In this document: one piece after another, positions 26,519 to 35,636 of the stretch | Position numbering within the stretch: the first letter of the stretch is position 1 | Layout of the letters: the number at the start of each line of letters is the position of its first letter | Assembly (NCBI RefSeq): GCF_001433855.1 | Contig: NZ_AZCP01000003.1 | Span: 304,239-368,238, forward strand | DNA from: Levilactobacillus brevis ATCC 14869 = DSM 20054 | GTDB lineage: Bacteria; Bacillota; Bacilli; Lactobacillales; Lactobacillaceae | Direction: 5' to 3' | DNA: 64,000 bases | The notes under the pieces: generated by a model | What the model was told of the DNA's origin: nothing | Databases searched by the model: none | The model's input: the letters and a program-made list of their open reading frames with translations, nothing else | Position numbers and translations under genes: made by a program

Positions 26519-26960
26519 ACCAGTTTTGTTTGGGAATAAGTGTCTGACGCTCATTAGATTGAGATAAAATAAATTGGAATGTATCTGACGCGCCCTAAAG
26601 ATAATGACAGTACTGAGCTCATTTGCCGCTTTCCGCCGGGCTACTGTGGTGGGCTACTGTGGTGTGGTATGGTACCACGAGTTAAGCCCGGCAAGAACAC
26701 TTCCAACCAATCTTAGCTTGGAAGTCATGTGTCTGGAAGATGGGCCCAATACAGCTGATAAGTTTGCGATAGCCACAACCGCTGGCAAACAGACATTAAT
26801 TTAAGAAAACTTAGAAAGTTGACTTGCTGGCCCTAGGAGTGCCGTTGACCTCAATGTTTCCCCGTTTGGTAGCCGTTGGTTATGTACAGAGGCAAAGGAG
26901 TGGGGTATTCTGGCTAGTGGTGGTTTTAAATCGCTAGATTAAATATGAGAGCAGTTATTT
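26519..26960. other. Gene-poor region containing a repeat fragment
   Basis: 440 bp between the XRE gene and the flippase. It contains the truncated repeat copy C (26586-26651) and no supported gene; the frame at 26604-26804 lies across the repeat and lacks a ribosome site. Confidence 0.5.
26586..26651. repeat. Dispersed structured repeat, copy C (3' fragment)
   Basis: Matches the last ~65 bp of copies A and B (GACGCGCCCTAAAGATAATG, then TACTGAGCTCATTTGCCGC), with the 5' half missing, so it cannot form the full fold. Confidence 0.65.
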
Positions 26961-28565
26961 ATGGATAAAAAAATTATTTCGGGGTCATTTTGGCTCTCGT
27001 TTGGTAGTATTTTTTCACGGGTTTTGGGGGTTATCTACCTGATTCCTTGGTTAGCAATGATTGGTTCGCCTCAGCATCAGACTGTGGCACAGGCGTTATT
27101 TAATACCGCCTACACGCCGTATGCGTTATTTATTGCACTAGGAACGGCGGGATTTCCCTCAGCAATTGCCCGCCGGGTGGCTTTCTTTAATGGTGAGGGG
27201 AGCTTTTTAAATTCCAAGCGAATTGCGTTAACGGGTTTTGGTTTTATGGCGGTGTCAGGCGTGATTTGTGGCGTCCTGTTGTATGGATTGGCGCCCATCT
27301 TGGCGGCTAATAGTCCCGTCAGTTCGGTTGCCAATGCCACCATCGCGATTCGTTGTTTAGTACCAGCAATTGTGATTCTACCGTCAATGAGTATTTTACG
27401 CGGGTGGTTCCAAGGCAATGGCGATTTAAAGCCATTTGGTATCTCTCAACTATGGGAACAATTTATTCGGATCATTGTGATTTTGGCAGGAACCTACTGG
27501 ATTATCGAGCGGAGCCAACAGAGCTATGTATTGGCCGTCTTTGTCAGTGTCGCGGCGGCATTTGTGGGGGCGGTGGCTAGTTATGCCTATTTGCTCAGTC
27601 ATTTGTGGCGGCAACGACATACTTATCGCCAGTTAGCGGCAGCAAGTGAAACGAGCAAGCAGCATGCTGGCCGGGATCTCTTGAAGATGGTCGGGGTTGA
27701 ATCGATTCCCTTTGTCATTGTGGGATCGGGGATTACCCTGAGTCAGTTAGTGGACCAATTATTTTTCAAGCAGATTATGCAAGGAATCCTGCACCAAACG
27801 GCGACGATGACCCAATATGTGTTTACCATCTTTTCGGCTAATCCCAATAAGATCACGACGGTACTGGTCTCGTTAGCGATGGCGGTAGCAGAAACTTCCT
27901 TACCGTTACTTGCGGGGCAACTGGCCGATTTGAAAGCCAACCGGCAGCGAATTACGGCGCTGTTGACGAACAACTTTCAATTATTAACCTTCGTCTTACT
28001 GCCGTTAGTGGTGTTGGTGAGCTTGTTGGCCTATCCAACTTACGGGATTTTCTTTAATTTCGACAGCGCGGGTGCGACGTACTTGATTGCCAACGGCTGG
28101 CAAAGCTTAATCTTAGGATTAGCGCTGGACCTCTTGACCACCTTGCAAGCTTTACGCATGAGTAAAAAAGCGACCATCTACTTATTAAGTGGATTAGGTA
28201 TTAAGCTGATTTTGCAATTGCCATTAGTCTATTTGTGGCAAGGTTATGGGGCATTATTGACAACTAGCTTGGCCTTTGGCTGGATTATTTGGCGTAGTTG
28301 GCACATTATCCGTCAAAGCTATGCCTTGCGTTTACAGCTACTTTGGCCCATTGTAAAGCTTAATGTGTGGTTCGCGGTCATCTTAACGGGGCTGATTGAT
28401 GGCACGCAATGGTGGCTCGGCCCGCTATTTTTTACGGGAAAGTTCTTGGCCATGATCTATGTCGGTGTTTGGGGCTTGCTCGCCATTGGACTGTACATCT
28501 GGTTGGCTAACCGGTTTGGTGTGGCACAGTTGATTTTTAAACGACCGCTGACAGTGCGGCGTTAG
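26961..28565 (+). CDS. Polysaccharide/lipid flippase of the MATE-MVF (SpoVB/Wzx-like) superfamily
   Basis: 534 residues with about 14 membrane segments, starting IISGSFWLSFGSIFSRVLGVIYLIPWLAMIG and with the internal GTAGFPSAIARRVAFFNG and ILRGWFQGNGDLKPFGISQLWEQFIRI motifs typical of the SpoVB/PST branch. It would flip lipid-linked cell-wall or polysaccharide precursors. No glycosyltransferase genes are adjacent, so it is probably a housekeeping or MurJ-like member. Confidence 0.87.
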   Translation: MDKKIISGSFWLSFGSIFSRVLGVIYLIPWLAMIGSPQHQTVAQALFNTAYTPYALFIALGTAGFPSAIARRVAFFNGEGSFLNSKRIALTGFGFMAVSGVICGVLLYGLAPILAANSPVSSVANATIAIRCLVPAIVILPSMSILRGWFQGNGDLKPFGISQLWEQFIRIIVILAGTYWIIERSQQSYVLAVFVSVAAAFVGAVASYAYLLSHLWRQRHTYRQLAAASETSKQHAGRDLLKMVGVESIPFVIVGSGITLSQLVDQLFFKQIMQGILHQTATMTQYVFTIFSANPNKITTVLVSLAMAVAETSLPLLAGQLADLKANRQRITALLTNNFQLLTFVLLPLVVLVSLLAYPTYGIFFNFDSAGATYLIANGWQSLILGLALDLLTTLQALRMSKKATIYLLSGLGIKLILQLPLVYLWQGYGALLTTSLAFGWIIWRSWHIIRQSYALRLQLLWPIVKLNVWFAVILTGLIDGTQWWLGPLFFTGKFLAMIYVGVWGLLAIGLYIWLANRFGVAQLIFKRPLTVRR

Positions 28566-28600
28566 TTTTGGTTCACATTTAAGTAGATAGTCGTAGATAC

Positions 28601-28634
28601 AAAACGCCCGGGACGTTGATCCGGGCGTTTTTTT
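28601..28634 (+). terminator. Terminator of the flippase gene
   Basis: AAAACGCCCGG pairs with CCGGGCGTTTT, followed by more T. Confidence 0.75.
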
Positions 28635-28635
28635 C

Positions 28636-28671
28636 ACAAAAAAACCAGCCACAGATGAGTGTGACTGGTTT
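28636..28671 (-). terminator. Terminator of the NlpC/P60 gene
   Basis: Minus strand AACCAGTCACA pairs with TGTGGCTGGTT, followed by TTTTT. Confidence 0.75.
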
Positions 28672-28699
28672 AGAAGTCGTTCGTTTATGAAGACGCTAA

Positions 28700-29173
28700 T
28701 TAAGCAACTGTACCGACGCGCGCATAACCAACAGCGTGCCACCAAGGGGCGTGAACGGCTTCGGTCACGACACCGCGGTTTTGAGAATCGATCATCTTGC
28801 CGCCGCCAACGTACAGACCAACGTGAGAGATAGAGTGCTTGGAGCCGCCGAAGAAGACCAAATCACCCTTCTTAATGTTCTTGTAGCTCACATGCTTGTA
28901 CTTGTTGTATTGTGCTTGAGCGGTCCGAGGGATCTTCTTGGAAGCGCCCTTTTTGTAGACGTAGCTGGTAAAACCAGAGCAGTCAAAGCGGGAAGGACCA
29001 GTAGAGCCCCAACCATAAGGCTTACCCAATTGGGCTTTAGCGACCTTGTGGATCTTGTCGTAAGACATCGTTGCCGCATTGGCATCGACAGGTTCAGTGA
29101 TGGCAAACCCAGCAATTGCAAAAGCAACAGTGGCAACCAAAGTCAAGATAATATCAGTCAGCGTCTTCTTCAT
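28700..29173 (-). CDS. Secreted NlpC/P60 family peptidoglycan endopeptidase
   Basis: 157 residues. A signal peptide (MKKTLTDIILTLVATVAFAIAGFA, cleavage probably after DANA) is followed directly by a C40 domain with catalytic Cys65 in FDCSGF and His117 in SISHVGLYVG. These enzymes cut the D-Glu to diamino-acid bond of stem peptides. There is no SH3 or LysM domain, so it is a minimal single-domain hydrolase. AAGGAG lies 13 nt before the ATG; the upstream TTG overlaps the ribosome site. Confidence 0.9.
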   Translation of the reverse strand: MKKTLTDIILTLVATVAFAIAGFAITEPVDANAATMSYDKIHKVAKAQLGKPYGWGSTGPSRFDCSGFTSYVYKKGASKKIPRTAQAQYNKYKHVSYKNIKKGDLVFFGGSKHSISHVGLYVGGGKMIDSQNRGVVTEAVHAPWWHAVGYARVGTVA

Positions 29174-29331
29174 AAATGTAAACAAACTCCTTAATTTTTT
29201 TAATGTCTTGGTGTATTAAATATTTTCCGTTTCGAATCAACGTGTTTAATACTATCAGGGAGTTGTTACAGAATTGTCTCAAACCATTATCAATCGGATT
29301 AAAGGTGTTGGGGCGGTTGCAACATTTGCCG

Positions 29332-30288
29332 TTAATTGGCCGGGAAAGCGTGAGGGAAATGCCGACCTGCCGCCATTTCAGGGGTCAATGTGATTTGTTG
29401 CAAACGACCCGTTGTTCGGGGAATAAAGAGGTACGACTTCGTATCAAGATCGCAAATTCCCCGGTAGTGCGTGTAATTATGATTCCGATCGTGGCGTCGT
29501 TCGGGCTGATAAGGGAGTTGGACTTCGGCTAACCACTGAAAAAGGTGGGTGATAGCCGCGCCGGTGGTGGTTGCTGGCGGATTGCCCCAACGCCGGATAG
29601 CCGTGTGAATGAAGCGGTTGGTCGGCACGGGACCGCTTGGTAACGGTTGGCCGCTAACCAGATACGATCGAGCGGCCGCAATGGTTGCTGGTGAAAAGTC
29701 TGGGGCGTCAACGGCTAAAAAGTCATTGAGATTTCTCAGGTGAGTAGCCAATATTGGTGTATTAGTGAGGACACCAGCCGGATTTAATTGGGCTGTTAGT
29801 GGGCCACCGGTGGGTTCGATGACCAGTGTTTGCCCGGAACGGTCGCTGAGAATCCAATGAAACGGGTAAACGTAGCGGTCGGTCCCCCAGGGCTGATCCA
29901 CCAACGTGACGTGCGGCAGATCGGCCACAATTGCGGCTAAAGTGGCGTGTTCGCCGAGGGCCCAGTTGATGAAGTCTTGAGGGGTTAGGTTTATTTGGCC
30001 TGCTACAGGAGTGGGCGCGTAGTCGACCATCCCGGGTAAATAAAGTTCAGCACAACTGATACCGTTTTCATTAAAACCGTCCGCTAACAGGTAGACCGAA
30101 AAATCGGCGGCAATCCGCCCGCCACCGAGAATGGCATACTGGGTGGTCCGGGTGGCATGTAAGGCCGTTTCCCAGTGATAGTAACGGGGTAAGAAGACGG
30201 GCCGCCAAGGAGTCGTAGTGGGAAAATCCATCGTCCGGGCGAAAAAATGGTGGCCCGTGGCGGAGGTGTAGGTTAAACTAGTACACAC
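29332..30288 (-). CDS. Choloylglycine hydrolase / penicillin V acylase family protein
   Basis: 318 residues starting M-Cys-Thr-Ser, where Cys2 becomes the N-terminal nucleophile. FFARTMDF gives the Arg and Asp of the Ntn site, ADGFNENGISCAELYLPG the oxyanion region, and TNTPILATHLRNL a conserved Asn segment. Members hydrolyse conjugated bile salts, penicillin V or acyl-homoserine lactones; sequence alone does not distinguish these. GTG start with AAAGGAGG upstream. The gene stands alone. Confidence 0.87.
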   Translation of the reverse strand: MCTSLTYTSATGHHFFARTMDFPTTTPWRPVFLPRYYHWETALHATRTTQYAILGGGRIAADFSVYLLADGFNENGISCAELYLPGMVDYAPTPVAGQINLTPQDFINWALGEHATLAAIVADLPHVTLVDQPWGTDRYVYPFHWILSDRSGQTLVIEPTGGPLTAQLNPAGVLTNTPILATHLRNLNDFLAVDAPDFSPATIAAARSYLVSGQPLPSGPVPTNRFIHTAIRRWGNPPATTTGAAITHLFQWLAEVQLPYQPERRHDRNHNYTHYRGICDLDTKSYLFIPRTTGRLQQITLTPEMAAGRHFPHAFPAN

Positions 30289-30419
30289 GGGGGATTCCTC
30301 CTTTAAAGTAATAATTAGGCTAAGTATACGCCAAACTTGTTGGGAATGACGCTTGTATTCCCAGATTGAATCTCGTAAGCTTAATTGATAAGGCTGATTT
30401 TTGGAAGGGAACTGGGAAA

Positions 30420-31046
30420 ATGAAATCGACTTGGAACTTAGTGGGAATGGCGCTGTGGGTGCTGGTCCTCGTAACGTTAATTTGGATGGTGCATGACATG
30501 CGGGTTCGCCGCATTCGGCTCATCGTGAAGGAACACCATAGTTTCTCGTGGCGCAACTTGGCTATTTCGACGATTGAACTGGTCGTTTGGCTACTGTTTT
30601 TTGGGGGGATGAGCTACACGACGTTCTTTCAAAATGTGAATCAGTTAGGCGACCGGGTGACCCAAACGACACGCTATGAGCCATTGGTCATTAACACGGG
30701 CAGTGGGAGTGGCTCGGCTTACTACGTGACGGTCGATAACAGTACGGGCAAGCAACCCGTGCAGACGTATACGTACCTGACTGAGGGCGAAAAGTACGAG
30801 GTCAGCAGTACGGATTCGACGGTCTCGGATGGTAAGAAGGCCATTAACCTGCCAGCATCTGCATACAAATGGGACGCTAAAAAGGTTGCGAAATACGATC
30901 AACGTCATCAAAAGGCGTGGGTGGGCGTCGTCGAGACAACGTATAAGAAGACGTTTGTTAATGGCATCGGTTTGCACGCGGGGCGCTTGGCTAGTCGCTT
31001 TACGTTGATTCGGATTCCCGATCACTCCTTTATGTTACGTAAATAA
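30420..31046 (+). CDS. LVIS_2131-like membrane-anchored protein of unknown function
   Basis: 208 residues with two N-terminal membrane segments (LVGMALWVLVLVTLIWMV and ISTIELVVWLLFFGGMSYTTF) and an extracellular ~140-residue domain rich in Ser, Thr and Tyr (INTGSGSGSAYYVTVDNSTGKQPVQTYTYLTEGEKYEV). I recall this as a lactobacillus-specific family; no activity is known. ATG 30420 has AAGGGA 10 nt upstream, and the longer frame to 30366 has no site. Confidence 0.7.
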   Translation: MKSTWNLVGMALWVLVLVTLIWMVHDMRVRRIRLIVKEHHSFSWRNLAISTIELVVWLLFFGGMSYTTFFQNVNQLGDRVTQTTRYEPLVINTGSGSGSAYYVTVDNSTGKQPVQTYTYLTEGEKYEVSSTDSTVSDGKKAINLPASAYKWDAKKVAKYDQRHQKAWVGVVETTYKKTFVNGIGLHAGRLASRFTLIRIPDHSFMLRK

Positions 31047-31070
31047 AAACGAAATTTTGGATGATAAATT

Positions 31071-31118
31071 AAAAAAGCGGTTCTTGCAGAACGTTAACTT
31101 CTGTAAGAATCGCTTTTT
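31071..31118. terminator. Bidirectional terminator
   Basis: AAAAAAGCGGTTCTTGCAGAA pairs with its near-complement ending TTTTTT, between two convergent genes. Confidence 0.8.
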
Positions 31119-31162
31119 TAGCAATGGTATCGCTGATTAAAGTTGTTTTAGTGTTACCTGAT

Positions 31163-31726
31163 TCAAGGTAGGGCGTAGTCATCTGGATTGGCAGTCGCTG
31201 GACCATAAGCGTCCATTTGACTGTCCCGATAGTCCCACCACTCATTTTCGTAGCCGACGAATCCGGCCGCTCGCATTGCCTGATCCAAAATTTGGTAATG
31301 TCGTTCTTGGATGGCCGTTCGTGGGGCGTCCCGGTGAGCAGCGGCCGTAAAATCGTCAAAGGCCGTTTGCATTTCAAGTTCGTTACCGTCTAGGTCACAT
31401 AGTGTGAGATCAAACGTGACACCTTTTTGGTGTGAGAAGTTCGGATCGGGTTCCGCAACAAAGCTGGGATCGGGGTAGACGTCAAAGAGTCGGCGCTGGG
31501 CGGTTACGGGGCGATAAGCATCCCAGATTTTTAGCCGGTAGCCTTGTTGCCGGAGGGCGGCACTGGCAACGGCTAACTTTTTAGCTGTTCCGGTGCGAGC
31601 GATGGCCGTCGTAAAATCATAGACCACTTGGTGAGTAAAGTTATTTGTGGTGGCGTAGCGCAGGTCAACCAAAATGCCGGGGTCCAGCGCTTGGACGTTG
31701 GTAAAACCAGTTTCTAGTTCTGACAT
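31163..31726 (-). CDS. VanX/DdpX-like D-Ala-D-Ala dipeptidase family protein with altered zinc ligand
   Basis: 187 residues, M15D family. Conserved parts: VDLRYATTNNFT, KIWDAYRP, the zinc motif SHQKGVTFDLTL (His and Asp) and NEWWDY. In VanX the last motif is EWWHY, whose His is the third zinc ligand; here it is Asp165 with the catalytic Glu162 kept. Family enzymes cut free D-Ala-D-Ala; most lactobacilli use D-Ala-D-Lac precursors, so turnover or salvage is plausible. GGAGGTG precedes the ATG. Confidence 0.8.
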   Translation of the reverse strand: MSELETGFTNVQALDPGILVDLRYATTNNFTHQVVYDFTTAIARTGTAKKLAVASAALRQQGYRLKIWDAYRPVTAQRRLFDVYPDPSFVAEPDPNFSHQKGVTFDLTLCDLDGNELEMQTAFDDFTAAAHRDAPRTAIQERHYQILDQAMRAAGFVGYENEWWDYRDSQMDAYGPATANPDDYALP

Positions 31727-31810
31727 GGGGCACCTCCAATAAGAAATTACCCCCAGTATACCGGCTTATGATGAGAAAAGCTTGGATTGTGGTTTAAGTT
31801 TTGTAAGCGG

Positions 31811-33370
31811 TTATTTTTGGGCAGAACGCGGGTCCTTAATGAGGAGGAGTGCGACTACGCCACCGATGCCAAGAAAGATCGCAATCATCAAGTCTCCTTG
31901 ATGCATCCCGGCATTGAAGGCCTGGTAGACGAGATGTTTGATCTCATTAAAGACGGGAAGCTCACGGTAGGCAGCAACCCGGTGATCTGTAAAAATTTGC
32001 TGACCAGCAAAGGGTCCGGCCTTGTGTAACATGGTTGTAAGTGGTGCTTTGATGAGGGCGGGTAATGTGGTTAGCTGAGACAATCCATGAGCTAATTTGT
32101 CGTTATAGCCGTTAGTGACACTAATGCCTAAGATGACAACACCAAAGGAAATCCCGACTTGGCGAAAGACATTAATAATACCAGAGGCCATCCCGATGTG
32201 GCGGTCATCGACTGCCCCCATGGCAGCACTAGAAATTGGCGGATTGACTAAGGCGTTACTAATACCTAAGAGAATGAAACCGGGGTAGAGATAGGCCCAC
32301 TTGAAGGGGGTCTTAAGCAGGGCATTAATGACTAGGATTCCGGCCATGCCGATGAATAGCGCTAGACTAATTAGCCACCGGTTACCAATACGATCCGAAA
32401 GCAATCCGGTGATGGGACCCAATACTAACGTAAAGACGCTGATTAGTAGTAATTTTAAGCCGGTTTCGAAAGCCGAGTAACCCATATAATTTTGCATGAG
32501 AATTGAGAGATAAGTAAAGCCGCCATAGAGTCCGGCGCCAAGCGTAAATGCGGCGATGTTAGCGCCAATGAACGTGCGAGACTTAAAGATTGTCAGATCA
32601 ACCAACGGGGTTTTCACGTGGCGTTCAACGAGGATAAAGCCGCCTAGCGAGATCAGGGCAATGATGAACCAAATTATCAAGTGACTATTGGTCCACGCGT
32701 AACTGGGATGCATTTCCTTTTGAATTAATCCCAGGACAGTTCCGAAGATCATGAGCGCACTTAAAAGTAAACCGAGCCAATCCAGTGCGGCCGTTTCTTG
32801 CCGCGCACGATCTGTAATGAAGATGAGGCCCATGATAATGGCGAATAGGCCAATGGGAACATTAATCCAAAAGATAGAGCGCCAGCCCCAGGTGTCGACT
32901 AAAATACCACCAATGAGGGGACCACCTGATACCGCTAAACCCACGGCGCTGCTCCAGATGCCTAGGGCAAGTCCCCGCTGTTTAGCGGGAAAGGAGGCCG
33001 TGACAATGGATAGCGAGAGTGACATCATGGCGGCACCACCAATTCCTTGGAAGCCCCGAGCGAGATTTAGCCAAGTGTCGCTAGTGGCTAAGCCATCGGC
33101 GAGTGAACCGATGATGAATAGGGCTAACCCGCCGAGGAAAACCCACTTACGACCGAGTCGATCACCTAGCTTGGAAACGGGGAGTAGCATGACGGCGTAG
33201 ACCAAAGTGTAGGCATTAAGGACCCACTGAAGGGACGTGAAACTCACGGTGAAACTTTTTTGAATGTCTGGTAAAGCGACGTTAACGATGGTGATGTCTA
33301 ACATAGCCATGAAGACCGCTAGACTGACGGTTCCTAAGACGTACCATTTAGATTGCTTAGATGAATTCAT
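31811..33370 (-). CDS. DHA2 family (14-TM) multidrug MFS exporter
   Basis: 519 residues with about 14 membrane segments. Motif VNVALPDIQKSF, motif A GDRLGRKWVFLGG and motif C GPLIGGILVDTWGWRSIFWINVPIG identify the EmrB/QacA branch. It exports drugs or toxic compounds using protons. Downstream of an ArsR-type gene, with a site like the arsR one at 33397-33422, it is probably repressed by it. Confidence 0.92.
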   Translation of the reverse strand: MNSSKQSKWYVLGTVSLAVFMAMLDITIVNVALPDIQKSFTVSFTSLQWVLNAYTLVYAVMLLPVSKLGDRLGRKWVFLGGLALFIIGSLADGLATSDTWLNLARGFQGIGGAAMMSLSLSIVTASFPAKQRGLALGIWSSAVGLAVSGGPLIGGILVDTWGWRSIFWINVPIGLFAIIMGLIFITDRARQETAALDWLGLLLSALMIFGTVLGLIQKEMHPSYAWTNSHLIIWFIIALISLGGFILVERHVKTPLVDLTIFKSRTFIGANIAAFTLGAGLYGGFTYLSILMQNYMGYSAFETGLKLLLISVFTLVLGPITGLLSDRIGNRWLISLALFIGMAGILVINALLKTPFKWAYLYPGFILLGISNALVNPPISSAAMGAVDDRHIGMASGIINVFRQVGISFGVVILGISVTNGYNDKLAHGLSQLTTLPALIKAPLTTMLHKAGPFAGQQIFTDHRVAAYRELPVFNEIKHLVYQAFNAGMHQGDLMIAIFLGIGGVVALLLIKDPRSAQK

Positions 33371-33396
33371 AATGACGGCTCACTTTCTTATTTAAG

Positions 33397-33422
33397 TATG
33401 TATACACACACATGCACATATA
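33397..33422. promoter_or_regulatory. Candidate ArsR operator before the exporter gene
   Basis: The minus strand contains GCATGTGTGTGTATACAT, sharing GCATGTGTG-GTA with the site at 33799-33816. It lies 27 bp before the exporter ATG. Confidence 0.5.
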
Positions 33423-33440
33423 AAATCAATGAAAAGGCAG

Positions 33441-33788
33441 TCACAGTTTATGAATGACTGCCTTCATATGATCTGTTGTTTGCTCGAATTTAGCGACAAT
33501 GGCTTCAGTATTGGCCTTATAGAGGACTTCGCGGCCGACCTTTCGCCGACTGACAGCCCCAAAGCGATTGAGGTAGTCTAGGTGACGCGAAATCACCGAT
33601 CGATTTTGGGGGAAGGCTGCAGCAATCTCCCCAATCGTTTGTTCTCCGGTGCTAGCAAGGAGGACTAACAATTGACTACGTGCGGGATCACTCACCGCAT
33701 GAAAAAAATCAATATCAACATTATCTTGAATCCATTGGCGACATTTATCGGCATCGTATTGTGTTGTGATGGGTATCACCTCTTGCAT
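33441..33788 (-). CDS. ArsR-type winged-helix regulator of the exporter
   Basis: 115 residues. The helix-turn-helix is FFHAVSDPARSQLLVLLASTGEQTIGEIAAAFPQNRSVISRHLDYLNRFGAVSRRKVGREVLYKA. No Cys-rich metal site is apparent apart from one Cys near the N-terminus, so a drug or other ligand is more likely than arsenic. ATG 33788 has no ribosome site, while an AAGAGGTGA lies inside the first codons; translation may be leaderless. Operator-like sequences flank it. Confidence 0.82.
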   Translation of the reverse strand: MQEVIPITTQYDADKCRQWIQDNVDIDFFHAVSDPARSQLLVLLASTGEQTIGEIAAAFPQNRSVISRHLDYLNRFGAVSRRKVGREVLYKANTEAIVAKFEQTTDHMKAVIHKL

Positions 33789-33798
33789 TTAATTATAT

Positions 33799-33816
33799 GC
33801 ATGTGTGCGTACATGT
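33799..33816. promoter_or_regulatory. Candidate ArsR operator before arsR
   Basis: CATGTGTGCGTACATG has 5-bp arms around GTGCGT and overlaps the arsR promoter region, about 12 bp before the ATG. Confidence 0.5.
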
Positions 33817-33842
33817 CAATCTTTTTTTAAATGTACGTAACG

Positions 33843-33876
33843 AAAAAGTCTCAGGCACAAAAGGCCTGAGACTTTT
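33843..33876 (-). terminator. Terminator of nnrE
   Basis: AAAAGTCTCAGGC pairs with GCCTGAGACTTTT; on the minus strand it ends in TTTTT. Confidence 0.75.
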
Positions 33877-33986
33877 AAGGTAGTCGGAAAGCGCAAAATA
33901 ATTGATGCAACTTTCACACTTTTTACTTTACACGATTTGGTGCTGAATTTCGAGTAAAAGTTGGACTTGGTAAGCTGACCTCCCAA

Positions 33987-34634
33987 TTAGCGGGCGTGTT
34001 CGACCCGATCTTGGGCGTAAATGCCAATGTCGGCCACGTGAATAGTGCCAGCATGTTGTTTACCAATGGTGGTCAATAAGCCAATCTTATTGTAAGCCAT
34101 AGTGGTGGTACTGTCGGCGACAACTGCGACGCCCATGACGGCGCCGGTATCAGCGTTGATGCCGGATGGAACATCGATGGCGACGGTCTTAGCATCGGCA
34201 GCGTTGATAGCGTTAATCGCATCAGCAAATTTGCCGGTAACGTCGCGGGTCAGTCCAACACCAAAGATGGCATCCACAATTAGAGTGGCGTTAACGATCT
34301 GATTGAGATCAGCTGTGACCGGGATATTGTAGTAATTGGCAATCTTTAATTGTTGGCTAGTTTGGGGTGTCGCGTTTTCGGGGTCACCTAAGAGGTAAAT
34401 GGTGACGTCAATTCCGCGAATTTTGAGGAGGCGTGCCACGGCGATTCCATCGCCACCGTTGTTACCCGTAGCAGCAACAACGACGACACGGTCAAGGTCA
34501 AAATCATCATTTAAGAGGTTGTTGAAAGTTGCTAAAGCCGCCCGTTCCATGAGGACCATGGCGGGGATGCCAATCACGTTGGTCGCGTGGGCATCGTAGC
34601 GTTGCGCTTCGGCAATCGTAATCGCTTTACTCAT
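33987..34634 (-). CDS. nnrE: NAD(P)H-hydrate epimerase
   Basis: 215 residues, the YjeF N-terminal domain alone. LMERAALATFNNLL, the phosphate loop AATGNNGGDGIAVARLL, VDAIFGVGLTRDV and AIDVPSGINADTGAVMG are all intact. It epimerises R-NADHX to S-NADHX so that a separate dehydratase can repair the cofactor. The dehydratase domain (NnrD) is not fused or adjacent here. AAGGAGGG precedes the ATG. Confidence 0.93.
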   Translation of the reverse strand: MSKAITIAEAQRYDAHATNVIGIPAMVLMERAALATFNNLLNDDFDLDRVVVVAATGNNGGDGIAVARLLKIRGIDVTIYLLGDPENATPQTSQQLKIANYYNIPVTADLNQIVNATLIVDAIFGVGLTRDVTGKFADAINAINAADAKTVAIDVPSGINADTGAVMGVAVVADSTTTMAYNKIGLLTTIGKQHAGTIHVADIGIYAQDRVEHAR

Positions 34635-34660
34635 TGAAATCCCTCCTTAGAATCGAATAA

Positions 34661-35113
34661 CTAATGGTTGTTGGCCTGTTGCTTTTGCAAGACACGCGAT
34701 GATAACCGCTGAAGCTGAGCCGTAATGACGGCGTAGTCGAAATCAGATTGATTGGGAGTCGCCTGTTGCCACCAATCGTGTAAGACGGTGATGGCTTGTT
34801 GAACGAGTTCTTGCCCAGACGGCGTGAGTTGTAGGCGCCGGTTGCGGCGGTCGCGGGGATCCGTTTCTTTTTGAATCAGTTCGAGTTCGACTAGATGGTG
34901 GACCATGCGGGCCATTAATCCCTCATCGACGGCCATCGTCCAAGCCGCCCGGCGTTGATTTAACTGACGCGTTTCGGAGATTAAGACCAGTAAATAAAAT
35001 TCAGTGATGTTAACGGGCATTTTGTCGGCTTCAAGAAGCTGGTTCATCGCTCGCTGAAACTGCCGGTGGAGGATGGCCAAATTCGTGGTAAAGTCTAATA
35101 TTGAGTCTTCCAT
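34661..35113 (-). CDS. MarR family transcriptional regulator
   Basis: 150 residues with the MarR layout: ITEFYLLVLIS, LMARMVHHLVELELIQKETDPRDRRNRRLQLTPSG (wing with DxRxxR) and a C-terminal dimer helix. No target is evident; the neighbours are nnrE (26 bp downstream) and a divergent unknown gene. ATG 35113 lies 11 nt after GGAGG; the GTG at 35125 overlaps that site. Confidence 0.87.
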   Translation of the reverse strand: MEDSILDFTTNLAILHRQFQRAMNQLLEADKMPVNITEFYLLVLISETRQLNQRRAAWTMAVDEGLMARMVHHLVELELIQKETDPRDRRNRRLQLTPSGQELVQQAITVLHDWWQQATPNQSDFDYAVITAQLQRLSSRVLQKQQANNH

Positions 35114-35259
35114 GAGTTGCCCCACCTCCTTGGCAAAAAAGTTATTTTGACTATGCCCTTAGTTTACACCAGATGGGGGTCAACGATAAACGCTTTAGCT
35201 CTAATCTGCCGCTGGAAGTGATAGAATAGTAGCAAAACTAATTTATGGGAGGCAACACT

Positions 35260-35586
35260 GTGTTTATTCAAATACCGATGGATATGGATGAGGTGCAAAT
35301 GCGCCAGTTACAGTTAAAGCAACACGGAGAGGTCGCCAGTGAAGACGAGATTATTCGCCAGGCAGTTTTGGATATTTGCCAAAACCTCTTGGATCAGATT
35401 GAAGATGGACACTATGATTCGGTGGCTTGGCAGGAAGAAACCTTGACGGTAACGGACATCAATGGCGACCAAATGGCAGTGATTAAGCCGCAAGGGGCAT
35501 CGTTCGTGGCTGACTTTCGGCAGAATGCGGATACTACGCTACAGCGGTTAGAACAGGCCGCGATTCAAGCATCTGGCGCACGGTAA
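35260..35586 (+). CDS. Conserved small hypothetical protein
   Basis: 108 residues, soluble and acidic. It starts MFIQIPMDMDEVQMRQLQLKQHGE and contains helices with no family motif I recognise. GTG 35260 is preferred, with GGGAGG 7 nt upstream. It is divergent from the MarR gene, so it could be that regulator's target. A tRNA follows. Confidence 0.65.
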   Translation: MFIQIPMDMDEVQMRQLQLKQHGEVASEDEIIRQAVLDICQNLLDQIEDGHYDSVAWQEETLTVTDINGDQMAVIKPQGASFVADFRQNADTTLQRLEQAAIQASGAR

Positions 35587-35636
35587 AAAATGGGGTAGCG
35601 CTTTCTGTGATTTTGGATTACACTAGAAGAGATCAA

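Noticed and set aside
26604-26804. 66-codon plus-strand frame
   Set aside because: Overlaps the truncated repeat copy C and has no ribosome site.
28736-29194. 152-codon plus-strand frame
   Set aside because: Antisense to the NlpC/P60 gene, which has a signal peptide and catalytic residues.
32751-33200. 149-codon plus-strand frame
   Set aside because: Antisense shadow of the DHA2 exporter; low-complexity Pro/Ser/Arg product.
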